DNA from: Vitrella brassicaformis
Taxonomy: Eukaryota; Sar; Vitrellaceae
NCBI GenBank assembly: GCA_001179505.1
Contig: CDMY01000524.1
Coordinates: 9,045-57,822 of the forward strand
Direction of reading: 5' to 3'
Length of the DNA stretch: 48,778 bases
Shown here piece by piece: positions 31,238 to 43,553 of the stretch (position 1 is the first letter of the stretch; each line of letters opens with the position of its first letter). Under the pieces are notes generated by a model that saw only the letters and a program-made list of their open reading frames with translations, made no database searches and was not told the origin of the DNA. A program made the position numbers and the translations under genes.

Positions 31238-33932
31238 CTATGCGTTCGATCGTCTCTTAATGGTCAGGCTGGGGCCCTCGAAGGTTACAGCGAATGGGCC
31301 GTTGGTAAAGCCCACGAGCGCGTGCTGCTCATGGAAGAGATCCTGCAGGTCGGCGCTGAGGTCTCCATCGTTAATGACGAAAGTGGTCGTGTCATGGCCA
31401 GGCACCCTCGTCAGGGATAAGGCCATCTGCATCATCCGACCATGGAACTGGCCGAGAGTGAGCTCATCTGGCAATCCAACTGCACCCAGGGCACACACAA
31501 ATTGTGTACACATGTAAGGGGTATGGCCTGCCTCTCGCCATCAATTTCAACGGTTGTGTGCGACATCCTCGGCATTATCGGCCACATGTTGCCCCACAGC
31601 CGGCCAAACGCGCCACGGTCGACGAAGTCCTCACTGGACGTCCTGACATGAACATCCAATTCTCTCTGTTCCCCGCGCTGACGCCACGTCTGATGCCATA
31701 TCCCACGCAGAAAATCAAAGGCCACGAGTGGCGGTACGGCCCCATCGGAGCCCACCGTGACCTCAGCAAGGCGGCTCATCTTCTCGGCCACCTGAAGGGC
31801 CTTAGTGCGATGCTCGAGTGGCAAGATGCTGTCGGCCTCCAGCTCGATCTTGGTCGCGTAGGGCAAGGTGCCGTCGGGAATGTCGATGGTCTGGTCGTCC
31901 GCCACGGTGGCCAAGCTGACCACCACGATGACGGCTTTCTCGGCGAGGTCCTTGACTATCTTCCTGACGGTAGGGGATGGATGCTCGTTGCTCCACTGCA
32001 GCAGATGCGGATCGAAGGTCGCTCCGTCCACAACCCTTGTGTAGTGCACGGGAGACTCAATGAGGGCCTCTGGGTCAAGCACGGCATCCCTGTGACCGAC
32101 AAGCAAACAAGGGAACAATACAATAAGAGCGACCCTCCTCTCCGTCCCTGGCCTTCACATGTCTTTTGTGCTCACATGAGACGGGCCGTCTTGACAGTCA
32201 GGTCCTTCGCCTCACCGGTAGCCGGCATTTTGGGCATCCTGATCGGCATGCTGGTCAGCTGTCGCCTGCACCCCCTTTGCACCAGGCCCTCGCGCAGGGC
32301 GTCAACCTCCGCGTCTCCCACCGGCGTGGCGTTGTGATCCATCGTCATGTACACGCCGCTAATCGACCGCAGCCGTCCGAGTGACTGCGGCAGGGCCTGT
32401 AGCAGGGCCGACGGGCGGTCAGCCAGGTCCACCTTCTCGAGCTTCTCGCTCTCACACCATTCCTTGGCGGCTTGTTCGGTCGGGAAGAAGTCCCTATCGA
32501 ATGTCACCCGCACGACATTCGGCGTCTCCCACCCCCGACCGACACGGACGTCGGCGTACTCTGGCGGCAGAATGGTGACCGTCATGAGGGCTGGGAGGGC
32601 GACCGCCGGTGGGGATGGGGATGGACGAGGCAGGGGGTCTGGCGAGACCTCATCCAATGGGAAGAAGAGAGGTCTATCCAGCTCCACGCCTTCGAAGCCC
32701 AGCACCTCGAGTGTGCCCTCATCCTCGCCCCCCTGGCCCTGCCTGGCCCTCCTGTCCGCCAGCGCCCGCCTGCCCTCGGCGTGGCCCTTTAGCAGTCCGA
32801 CCCACGCGCCACGACACCACTCGGGCGCAGACTCGGGATAGATGACCACCAACTCGCGAAGATTGGTCATGCGCTGTCCCCACTTGTGTGCGGTGGCGAG
32901 GGGAATCTTGCCCCACAGATGTCGCTCCCTCTCGTCTGTGCAGCTGATGGTGACGCGTCTGTGCTGGGCGGCCGACTGGTGGAAGATGGATGTGCCGATG
33001 GCGGGCCGCAGCTGGGTGAGCTGCCACGGCTGGTAGTGGCCGATCACGGCGGCCAGGCACTCGCGAGACACACGATGCCGCGCCTGAAGAGTTCAAGAAT
33101 GTCAGATGCTGACATTGGAATGTCGTGTGCCTCACTCACCGGCGAGTGTTCGATGGGTGGCCCCTGCCCACTTCGATGTGTGATACGAAACGAAGGACGA
33201 CCCACGTCGTCGCCATCCTGCACACAAACAGACAAGGACAGAGAAGCCGTCAACACGGCTCCTCGGACTTAAGTGTGCAAGCACGCTGACGCTTGCTTGT
33301 ACCTCGGCTGACGAATCATTCGAATCATCTCGTTCGTCAGCAGAAAGCTCCACACTCATGCCATCGGATGACTCGGCAGCATGCGGTGACGATATGGGCG
33401 GCTGGAGGGCATCGAGGGCATCCGTGAGGGCGGTGTGTGAGGCTGTGACGTCGGTGGTGGCTCGAGCGATGAGTGCTGGGACGAGGGTCAGCTGCTGCCG
33501 AAGGTGCAGGGCTCCGTCGGACAAGGCCTGACACACATGCACACAGCACAGGAAGACAGCAAATACACTGACACGAGACCGCCACACCCAGCCGCCCGCC
33601 CACCCATCCAACTACTGTACGTACGTACCTGTGTGGCGAGGGTGAGTGCGTCAAGCTGCTCTACACGATCCAACTGCGCCACCAGCTGCAATTAATGCAG
33701 AAACATACCCGCGCACACACACAGGAAAGTATTCCGTGTTCTGTGTTGACGGCGGGTGCAGAGCACCTGTGGCAGCAGCTGGTTTTTGAGCCGCAGGATC
33801 TCGTCCTTAGCAGACGCCGCGTCCCTCTTAGCCTGCAGACGGCGCACGCGCGGAAAGGAACACGAGGACAGCCCTCACCCTGCCATTGCCAGCAACGATA
33901 ACCACTGCCTCACTCACTTGGTTGAAATCCAT
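31238..33932 (-). CDS. F-box-like/LRR-like family-2 protein with coiled-coil front (copy 3 of 3), 722 aa
   Basis: Eight exons, high to low: 33932-33918, 33832-33767, 33685-33629, 33527-33303, 33217-33140, 33083-32176, 32089-31512, 31479-31238; GT-AG. The first five introns are all phase 0. Exons 1-4 encode an added N-terminus: MDFNQAKRDAASAKDEILRL and LVAQLDRVEQLDALTLATQ form a coiled coil, followed by an acidic Ser/Asp stretch. Exon 5 (RPSFRITHRSGQGPP) matches copy 1 exon 1 (TSFRLIHQSGRGP). The body follows: CLAAVIGHYQPWQLTQLRPA (F-box-like), HLWGKIPLATAHKWGQRMTN, AWVGLLKGHAEGRRALADRR, LPALMTVTIL. The last exon (LPDELTLGQFHGRMMQMALS) starts at the conserved phase-1 intron. Function unknown; the coiled coil suggests dimerisation, specific to this copy. 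Confidence 0.78.
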
Positions 33933-34404
33933 GACTCGTTCTTGGGCTACTCCAACAGCAGGCGCTTAGGTCACACTTGAACTATCGGCGGACGCAGCCC
34001 ACGACCCCCGAGCTGCACGCCCCACCGGCCATTCTGATCAAATCGGAAACACCCTGATAGGAAGCACAACAGTGGGCGTGGCGTGAGATCTGTGCAAGTT
34101 GTGTACTCTCGGCTCCTTGGCGCTGACCGTCTACTCTGCTCCGAAACGCGGAAAGGAAAAGCGACCGACGCGATCGCCAGCCGTTTGGCGCCCAACCGCC
34201 GAATTGCGCGGCGATGCGGCAGGTTCTGTTTGATGTTCTGTCAGCGTGCTGTGTCGTCGTCATACACAGGGTGAAGTGTTTGTGTCTGTAGTTTTGGCGC
34301 TGCGGTCCGCTCCGGACCGGCGCACTCCCTACAAGTACTGCAGGGCGGTCACTGGATCTTGCTCTCCTGCAAGAGGCTGCCCTTTGTGAGGTTTGCGTAT
34401 CGCA
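33933..34404. other. divergent intergenic region, family-2 copy 3 / GH3
   Basis: 472 bp between opposed start codons. A short CTCCGGACCGG palindrome lies near 34311. No gene and no AGGGTTTC motif seen. Confidence 0.45.
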
Positions 34405-37400
34405 ATGGAGGGGCGGTGGGTGGCGGCCGTGCTGCTGCTGCTGCTGGGCGTCTTTGCTGGCGGCGCTCTGCCTGAACGTTCTCGAGGAGTGGGGGTGATG
34501 CAGACGAGCCCCGCCAACTGGTGGCAGCTAGACACTAATGTGACGGTGAGTGGGACAGCACGAGGCGGATGCGTACGCGCGTACAAGAAGTGCTGGAGTG
34601 CTTGTGTGTGTTGGCGTGTCACTCTCACAATCACCCACACAGGTCGATTTTAGCAACCCTCGTGGATGGGACAAGATTGGTGTGCCATTCAAGGCGGGGA
34701 ACGAGGCAGAGGGGGCTGCCACCGGTCAGCCAGCCGACGAACTCACTCACTCACCGCGCCTGCGACCCTTTCCCTCTGCTCTGTCCACTCACTCACTGTT
34801 CAGGTTGCCATTTGACCAACAGCAAGGAGTCGTGGCCGATGAGCAGGTGCTGGGAGCGGCGGGGCGAGTACTACCCCATGACGGTCAGGCTGACCGTGCT
34901 GGCCACCCCTCTGGGCCACAACCATCGGGGGCTGGACATCCAGGAGTTCGCCGAGGACGGAGTGCTGCCAGACAACCAGACGATTCTCATCATGGACGAC
35001 ACCGTCACCATGACGGAAGAATATGAATCCAGCGGTGAGTAGAATCATGTGGGTGCTTATTGACGACGTCGATCTGCGTGTGTCGATCGCTCGATGGATT
35101 GATGGATGTGTCAGGTTCGTTCTTTGAGTTCGTGGAGCTTGAGCAGTATGGCAGCAACGCCACGCGAGGCCATGTGACGCTGCCGAAGACCTGGCCCGAC
35201 AACTTCATGTCGCCACTCGACTACTTCCACGGACTGTGGCACTTCAGATTCGAAATACTCGGTCAGTGGAGCCCAGAGCACTCCTTCAGCACTCGCATGA
35301 ATGTGCGTTTGTGTGCCCCTCTGTTGTGTCTCTCAGAGCAGCCGTCCATGGCCCCCACCAAGCTCCAGTTCTGCATCTGGGACCTCGTGCCACACGAAGC
35401 CGAGACATGCACCCGACACGTCACCATCGACGGACCGCAGAACGTCTCATACGGATACGAGCCCGGCACTGCCAAGACCATCCATGACGGCAAGAACGAG
35501 ACGATCGTGAGAAGGACCCAGGGCAAGCCGGTCAAGGCCCAGAACCGCGTGGTTGCGGAGAACAGCGTTGTGACCGAGAACAGAATCCAGGCCGAGAACA
35601 GTATCGTTGCCGAGAACAACAATGCGCAGCCTGAGGCTGAGGTGCAAGAAGGGGACGACAACGCCGCGGCGATGGCCATCGGCGCCGACAGGGGGGTTTT
35701 CCAGAACCTCGACGGCGGCTTGAGCCCCTTCGCGGCGGACGCCGAGATGGAGGGGGAGATCCAGACACTGATCGAGGGCATGACATTGGAGGAGAAGATC
35801 GGTCAGATGATCATGCTGCACCACGGCCCCGGTGCACAGGGACCGCCGGGCAGCGTGGGCGAGAACTACCTGACATTTGAGATGCTGCGCGACTTCAACA
35901 TTGGGCTGCTCAAGAACCGCGTCAAGAGCAACGACCCACGTGACTGGGTCGACAGAGCTGAGGCGCTGCAGGGACGATTCTGGGACACAAGTGAGTCGGC
36001 CTGCCCTCATCCATCCGTGCATCCAACGGCATCTGCGCATTGTGTGTTGCACGTCAGATACGTCTGTGAGCTTCAAGGGCATTCCGGCGTTGTGGTTTGT
36101 GGAGGCGTCCCACGGGTTCAGTGCGAGTGCCTGGGGCACCATCATGCCTCACAACATCGGCCTGGGATGCGCAAATGACCTAGGACTCATGGAGAGAATC
36201 GGTGAGTGGTTGACTAGTGGTGCACACATACATCGGTCACCTTGTTCCCGTCTCCCTTTCTGTGAGCAGGCAACGTGACGGCTCGTGAGGTGTCAGCGAC
36301 TGGTTTGGATGCGACGGTTTCGGTGTCTGTGACGGTGCCGCGGAACAACCGGTGGGGCCGGGTGTACGAGGGCTTCAGCCAAGACCCGCAGACCACTGCA
36401 GAACTTGCACACTACCTCATTAAAGGCCTGCAGGTAGATCGATAGATGCACAGCTTCCCACACACTATGTGGATATCACCAACGTGTCTTTTTGTGTTAA
36501 GGGGGAGCCTGGGGAGACAGATGGCCCTTTGCAGTTCCTGGGCCCTGGCAAGGTGGTGGCATCGGCCAAGCATTTCATTGGTGACGGCGCGACCGAGTTC
36601 GGCATAGATGGGGGCGACACAGTGCTGGAGCAAGAAGAGCTGATTGCACACCAGGGTGCGACTGCAGCCACACACACCCACCGCACCGCACTGTTCGACG
36701 GATGTGTGTGTGTGTGTGTGTCAGGTTTGCCGTACAAGGCAGCGATTCAGGCTGGTGTGCAGGTGATGCTGGTGACCAAGGGCATGGTCAACGGGGAGTA
36801 CGTCCACGGCTCCCATGCTCTGCTGACCGACCTGCTCAAGGACCAGTGGGGCTTCGACGGCTTCCTCTACTCGGACAGATTCGGATACACCAACCTCAAC
36901 GGATGCGCCGTCGACAACTGCCCCACCGCAATCAATGCCGGCATCGACGCCTTCATGATCCCATTCTGGTGGAACGGCGTGGCCATGATCACAAACACCG
37001 CCACGCAGGTGCGCGACGGCGTCATTAGCGAAGACCGCATCGACGACGCCGTGAGGCGGATCCTACGCGTCAAGTGGCGCAACAGGATGCTGCGCCAGCA
37101 GCCAAACCGCAGACAACCGCCATCTGCCCGCAGCGGCGTGGGCAAGGCGCGGGAGACCCCAGGCGGCGTGGGCAGCCTCGAGCACCGGTACGTTGCGCAG
37201 GAGGCCGTGCGCAAGTCGATGATCTTGCTCAAGAACAAGAACAGCGTGCTGCCGATGAGGAAGAAGTCCAAGGTGCTGGTGACGGGCAACGGTGCGGACA
37301 GCATGGTGCGGCAGTGCGGCAGCTGGACGGTGACGTGGCAGGGGCACGTTGAGGAGCATCAGGGGCTGCAGGGTCATGACACACGGAGCATCACTGGATC

Positions 37401-39694
37401 GGACGACTACCCCCCCACCTTCACGGACGACCTGCTACCCAATCAGTGGTTCCAAGCCAACGGCGCCACGACCATCAAAGAAGGACTCACATATATGTCT
37501 TCCCCTGACAACGGTCAGCCCCACACCTCACACACACAGACAGAGATGCGCATGCCCCCTTCTCCCCATCTGTCTGCATTGAATTGCATTTCAGGCACGA
37601 TTGTCTTCAGCCGCAATGCCAGCGCCATCGACGATTCGTTTGACTACGCTGTGGTCGTTCTGGGCGAGGAGCCTTTCGCCGAGTGGACGGGCGACGTCCA
37701 CTGGCCAAAACCGCTCTCATACGAGTTCACTGACGAGGGTACGTAAGGAAAGAACGCACCGAACAAACCGCAGAGACAGAGACAGTCGTCTGCGACGTCT
37801 GCGTGTGTCTATCTGGGGACAGGGAAAGTCAACGTGGCGCTGCTGAACACAATCAAGGAGCAGGCGACCAAGGTGCCGCTCATAGTGGTGCTGCTGACCG
37901 GCCGGCCGCAGTACGTCAACCCCCAGATCAACACGGCAGATGCATTCGTCGTCGCATGGCTGCCTGGTGACCCAGTCGAGCCGAACCCATCCACTCACGC
38001 ACCTCACCTGTCTGTCCACGTGTCTGCATGTCTGTCTGTGTCCTGCAGGTTCGGAGGGAGTGGGTGTGGCGCAGGTGCTGTACGGCGATTACGACTTCCA
38101 TGGTCGCTTGTCTTTTGGGTGGCCGCTCCACGGCTGCCTGGACGGTGAGCCGGCCAAGTTCGAGACGCCCTACCCCTTGGGTTACCGGCACACCTACGCC
38201 GACGGGCCGCTGGACGTCATGCTGCGCGAGTGCAGTGTCGAAGAGTGCAGCGATATCGAGGACGGATGCATTGACTTCAGAATGATCAAAGGTAGGCACA
38301 GGAACGCTCTGTTTATGCCAACAGACATGGGATGGGTTCGATCCGTCTCTGTGTGTTTTGTCCGTGTATGTGTTTAGACGATTCTGTGACCGACAACACC
38401 AACAGTACGATCAAGCCCGGCAACAGCACCACCAGAGAGAGCCGCGAGTCGCCCACCCTCACCACCATCACCAACGAGACCGGCCTTCTGGGGCCAAACG
38501 ACACACTCGTCGACCTCATTAAGCGGGAAGCTGACGATCAGGGGAGCTCCAGTGAGCGTCAGGAGGGGGACGGCACCGTCGAGGCGCAGTCCTACTTGCG
38601 GATTGGCGACTGGATGTCTGACGACAAGGTGCTCACCCTCAGAATCGAAAACTGGAACCTGGCCATGTTCGACGCACCGGTAGGCTGGGAGGGAGGGGGA
38701 GAGTTGTTCAAGGGGAGAGACATTCGTCCCTGTCTGGGTGTGGTGTTTGTCTGTGTGCAGGAGGGGAGGGATAGGGTCACGGCGCTGTTGGCTGAGCTGA
38801 CGGGATCCTCTTACGATGCCATCCAGATCCTCCACGCACAGGAGGGGTCGCTCATACTCATATTCCGGTCGGTACCAAACGCAGAGAGACGCATACACGG
38901 ATAATAAGTACATCCTTACTTCTTCTTTTTTTCTTTGCCTTTGCCTTAGGGTGTTGAACGAGACGGTGGATGCGGTGTTCCGGTCCGAGTATCTGGACAG
39001 GGTGCAGCAGTACGCCGCCTTCAAAGACCAGGACGTCGCACTCGACCCCTTCTTCAGCACCTCCATGCCCATGAGCGACGTCCCAAAGCGATTCCGCGTC
39101 ACGGACCCCGACCCACAGCACCTTGTCAAACTGCCCGACAAGGATCGTAGCACCACCATCAGCAACGAGACCGAAGATGCCAACGACACGACGGCTGTTG
39201 GTGGTGGAGGAGGCGGGGGAGGTGGGGGCGGTCTTGTGAGTGAGAGCGAAGATGAGAGTGAGAGTGTGCAAGAGAGGCAGCCGCCCACAGAAGAAGCAGC
39301 CCCCGCCATCAAGACAGACGGCGCGCAGCAAGCCGAGCCCCCCAGCAACAGCAACAGCAACAGCCAGAGAGGAAGTGGAAGCAGCAGCAGGAGCAGTGAC
39401 AGCCAGGTGCTGGTGGAGCGGGACTCCAAAAAGCCCGGCGACGAGACCTACACCCTTTTGGTGGCCTTGCTCTCCACCGGGCTGGTGCTGTTTGTGGGTG
39501 TGGGGATCGCCATGGCCTTCATGTGGGGCCGCTATCGGTCGGCCATCGAGAAGTACGTGGCGGGGGCGGAGACGCGGGATGGGTGCCGCACACAGCCCAC
39601 CACACCTGACATGATCAACGACATACACAGGGGGGGCGGGGGCGGAGAGGGCGGCAAGGTGGGGGGCAAGAGCAGGACAGTCTCGTTTCGGTGA
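34405..39694 (+). CDS. type I membrane GH3 glycosidase, 1396 aa
   Basis: Fifteen exons: 34405-34545, 34643-34724, 34804-35034, 35115-35261, 35337-35990, 36058-36201, 36270-36433, 36502-36655, 36725-37513, 37595-37738, 37823-37966, 38049-38291, 38378-38679, 38761-38867, 38950-39694. It has a signal peptide (VAAVLLLLLGVFAGG). A roughly 200-residue unassigned region is followed by a repeat (VVAEN/VVTEN/IQAEN/IVAEN, residues about 270-294). The GH3 domain starts at about 349 (MTLEEKIGQM), with AKHFIGDGATEFGIDGGDT (about 543) and the nucleophile region GFDGFLYSDRFGY (likely D623). A GH3 C-terminal domain and an N-glycosylation-rich stalk precede a transmembrane helix at about 1317-1340 and a short cytosolic tail. 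GH3 enzymes release beta-linked glucose or related sugars; the substrate is unknown. CG|GTGAGT at the stop also allows splicing to a tiny exon ending at 39809 (adding QVR). Confidence 0.85.
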
Positions 39695-41636
39695 GTCCGT
39701 GGGTGAGTGTGTCCGTGTTGGAAGACTTCTTCACTTCACGTGTGTGGGTTTTGTCGATGGATGGGTGGATGGATGGATGGATGCATTCGCGGGCAGACAG
39801 GTCAGGTAGCATTTGACCGGGCGAGAGAGAGACAGACAGACAGATTGTTTTCCATCAGTAGGGGAGTCTGACACGTGTGTTGAGGGAGGCACTGGTGGGG
39901 TTTGTGGGAGCGATGGATGCGTCTGTCGATAGCTAGATGTTGGGCTTATCTCTTTTGGCCTGCCTGCCTGCCTGCCTGTGTCTCTGTGTGTTTATGTTGT
40001 TGTTTTGGTGTTGGTGTGCGTAGGTACATGTGCCTGCCTTCTCAGCTGCACAGATGGTGCGTGAATTGGTCAATTGGTCTCCCTCGTGGGGTGCTCGTGT
40101 GTGTGTGTGTGTGGCCTTATTTAACGATCGGGGTGGGGATGGGGTTGAAGGGGTGCACACGCGTGTTTGTTATCAGTCTGCCTTTGTTTTATGCGCACGT
40201 TCCTGCGTGCCTGCTGCCTACCGACCTGCGCGTGTGGAAGAGAGCAACAGCAGAAAGAAGAACGAAATGAAACCAATTCCCTCCTCTCCTTTCTCTTCCC
40301 CTCGTTCCTTCCGGAGTGGCCTGCATTTGTCCATCCATCCATTGGTGTAGGTAGATACAGCGAGGTGCGCTCTCGACGCCACAGAGAGACAACGGATGAT
40401 CGGTAAGAGCTAGATGTCGATAGAATAGATGCCGCCTGTCAATATTGAACACACAATGCACCACGCACAGACAGATAGAGAGGGGGAGGGGGGAAGGGAA
40501 GGTCCCATCGCATGCTCTTTGGTCACATACGCACACGCGTACACACACTGGTCAGCGTGCGGTGTTTGGTTTATTTTTGTTATCACTGGTGGCTGGATGC
40601 ATGGCTTGCTGGGCGGGCACAGGTGAGGTGTGCGTACGATCGCTGGGTGGGCCTGCATCGTCATTGATTACCAGGCAGGCAGACCACGGGTGATGTGTCT
40701 CGGGTGTGTTGGGAGGGTGCGGACGTTGTGGCGTCTGTGGGGTGGTGGGTGAATTAAGTAAGGAGAGCGGCAGCCAAGTGATACGTATGTGGTGTGTGCA
40801 TCCAATTGATATCTATGCGTCCCGTCCTGTGCCTGCCGTGATTTTCATCATCGATTTAGACATATTGCCATCTCTGATCCGTCGGTCTGTGTGTGTGTGT
40901 GAGTATCGAAACAGGGGTACGTCTCTGTCTCCGTCCCACCTGCCCACCTGCCCACCTCACCCGCCTTGTCTGGCTTAGTACATGTGTCTGTACATCAAAG
41001 GGCTCTACGTACGTGTACAGGGACGGAACAGGAAGGGGAACAAAAAGGGGAAAAGGGCAAAAGGGGCGGGCGGACCAATAGCGCCACATGGGCTGACTTC
41101 CTTTGCGTTGCGTGCCTGTCTGTATGTCTGTATGCGTGTGTGTCTGTGGCCCTCCGAACCAAGAAGACAGCGCTCGATAGGGCCAATTTTACCTAACCTC
41201 TGTCGCTAGCTAGCTACGTGGATATGTATGTCTTGAATGCGATTGCGCGATGCGACTAGTGTTTGGATCCGTACCAACCATTCCATCCATTCATTCAATG
41301 GACGTCAATGCACGCGTGTTCTTCCCCACACCGCACGTCGTGCCTGCCTGCCTGTCTGTCTGTCTGCCCCCGCTCGATCGACTGTGTCTCGGGTAGCTCT
41401 GGCTGCCTTCCACTGAAACCAGCCAACACGTATGCGTATCGGCTTGTTGCAGCAGAAGCAGCTGTTCCAACCCAAGACATAGCGACATGAGCCCCGGCAG
41501 CCAGCTCCACTCCACTCACGGCAAAAACAGCCTTTCGAGTCTCATGTGACGTGTCATACCCACATTGAGCCAGCTTCCATGCAGCGCAAAAAGGCGCCTC
41601 AGCTTGAGCCACAGCCATCTTCAGCTTCTGTCATCG
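39695..41636. other. long convergent intergenic region
   Basis: 1.9 kb with no gene seen. Microsatellites: (GGAT)n at about 39766-39781, (GACA)n at 39828-39843, (TGCC)n at 39958-39978, (TG)n near 40098-40111 and (CTGT)n near 41352-41364. A possible alternative last GH3 exon is at 39797-39809. Confidence 0.55.
39957..39978. repeat. (TGCC)n microsatellite
   Basis: About five TGCC units downstream of the GH3 gene; the same motif recurs at 17563, 43522 and 47857. Confidence 0.85.
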
Positions 41637-42909
41637 CTATCTTTTGACCGTGAAGCAGTGCGGCATCTGCACACCACACACACACACACACAAAACTCCC
41701 TGTCTTCTCCAGAGTTCGTGTGCAGTGCATGGCTACTCACCGCGAAGAATTTGACGTGCGAGCCGATGACCCGCAGCCCCGCCGTCGACAACAGGATGAT
41801 CACAGCTAGCAAACTGTAACCACACACACACACAGGTGCAATGTCACGTCGGTCGAAATCAGTCTCTGGCAGGGCAGGGCTGTGTGTGGTTTTGTTGGCC
41901 GGCCTGCCTGTTGAGAGTGAGGGCGAATCCCAGGAGGAAGAGGACCACATTGAGGGCGTTATATACAGCCAGGAAGTCAGCAAACCGCCAAAAGTACCCT
42001 ACCACTACACACACACATACACACCCATCACTCATGAATTGGTCAAGCGTCACGTCCGCCCCTCTACACCTGTGCTTACACGGCAGCAGGTGCACGCCGA
42101 GCATGAAGGAGTACAGCGTCTGCACGGCCCATGACAACTGCCCTGGTGATGCTGCCGCACCGGTCGGCGGGTTGAACGGCACCAATGACCCACCTGCACC
42201 GCATCAACATGCGGACGCAGCCAACACACAGCATACACACACACACACACACTCTCGGTGCCTGTCTGCGTACATCTGTGTGGGTGTAAGTGTGTTTGAT
42301 CTGACCGGCTAATGCGACGATGATGCCTATGGCCTGAATGGCGAGGCAGAGAAACCAGTAGAAAGCAAGACGCTCGAGGATCGGCTGGATTACAGCACCT
42401 GCAACCAAAGACCAACCAGCCGATCCACCAGCCGAGATACACGGCGTGTGTGTGCAGAGATGATAGGTAGGTGCCCACACGTACGTACGTTCTGTTTCGC
42501 TGGCGTAGACGACCACAGTGCCCTGCTGAAGCCGCTGCTGCCTCTCCTCCTCACCTGCCACAGGGGGCACACAGACAGACGTACACACATCAACAGCACA
42601 CAGCAAACAACAACATGGATTTCTGCTTTCCCCGTTCCTCCCGCCTGCCTTCCTGCTCTGTATGCTCGTGTCTGTCTGCCTGTGTGTCTTGTCAGGCGCA
42701 CTTTCTGTGGTGCCCGCTCGCACGGTGGAGAAGAGTCCCCTGAGGGAGGTGGGCGGGAATCCGATGGACATGTTGCCATCTGGGTATACGAGCTGGGACG
42801 GCAGCTTCTTGTCCCTGCGGATGGCCACGTGTGTGATGGCGTGCTGGTGGTACAGCAAAGGCATCCCATTCTCCAGATGCTCCAGACGCAGGATGGACTT
42901 GGACGTCAT
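41637..42909 (-). CDS. four-helix membrane protein, 226 aa, unrecognised
   Basis: Seven exons, high to low: 42909-42702, 42554-42489, 42398-42306, 42193-42080, 42004-41908, 41813-41741, 41666-41637. Intron 5 has a GC donor (AACAG|GCAGGC) and no GT is available nearby; the rest are GT-AG. The first 95 residues are soluble (LEHLENGMPLLYHQHAITHV, SEEERQQRLQQGTVVVYASE). Four hydrophobic segments then follow, each roughly one exon: RLAFYWFLCLAIQAIGIIVA, SWAVQTLYSFMLGVHLLP, ALNVVLFLLGFALTLN, LLAVIILLSTAGLRVIG. The last exon gives MPHCFTVKR and TAG. The order of a soluble head before closely spaced helices recalled TMEM43, but no motif agrees. No function inferred. Confidence 0.62.
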
Positions 42910-42992
42910 TGCCGTCACGCGTGCGTGTTATAAGCCGAGCCGTGTGGTGGCGTGTTTCAGCTGCGCCAATCCGGTGTTCTGGACGAGAGTCT

Positions 42993-43020
42993 GAAACCCT
43001 AGAACCCCAGAGAAACCCTA
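42993..43020 (-). promoter_or_regulatory. paired AGGGTTTC (telo-box-like) elements
   Basis: On the minus strand the two copies read TAGGGTTTC and lie 19 bp apart, about 85-110 bp upstream of the four-helix protein gene. AGGGTTTC also occurs in the 23706-24133 and 28280-28621 promoters. AAACCCTA telo-boxes are known promoter elements in plants; the function here is inferred. Confidence 0.4.
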
Positions 43021-43521
43021 TAGATCGAACTCATAGATACCGACGAGCGCTTGATTGAACCAAAATGTCAAGAGTGTCAGCCTCACAGGCAGATGCATGT
43101 GCATGCCCATACGCGAGCGATGGCTATCTACACATGGTGAATCAGACTTTCTGCGCACACACATGATGTGGGCACATCCAACACGCACAAGACAAGACAA
43201 GACACGCAACGCAAGCAGGAGGGAGGTGAGGATGAGATGGCTGCATGGAAGGCATGGATGGATTGATGAACGCAGGCAAGTCAGTCAGGCCAGACAGAGA
43301 GAAACGCGCAACACAGACACACGAGAAGGCGACGGACACAGAGAGGCAGACAGACAGACAGACACCAGGGACGACAAAATGAATGAAAGAGAGGCGGGAG
43401 AGAGAGCCACCCAGCAAGTCATCATCAATCGACCCAGAGATGAATGGTCGTGCATGCACACGAACTTCCCCCCCGCCCGAAAGAACTTAGATCACACACA
43501 CACGCACAGAGGGATAAATAG

Positions 43522-43553
43522 AGGCAGGCAGGCAGGCAGGCAAGCAGGCAAGC
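43522..43553. repeat. (GGCA)n microsatellite
   Basis: A run of GGCA units, partly degenerate (GGCAA), in intergenic DNA. Confidence 0.85.

Noticed and set aside
41637-42909. TMEM43 homologue
   Set aside because: Similar order of soluble part and helices only; no shared motif.
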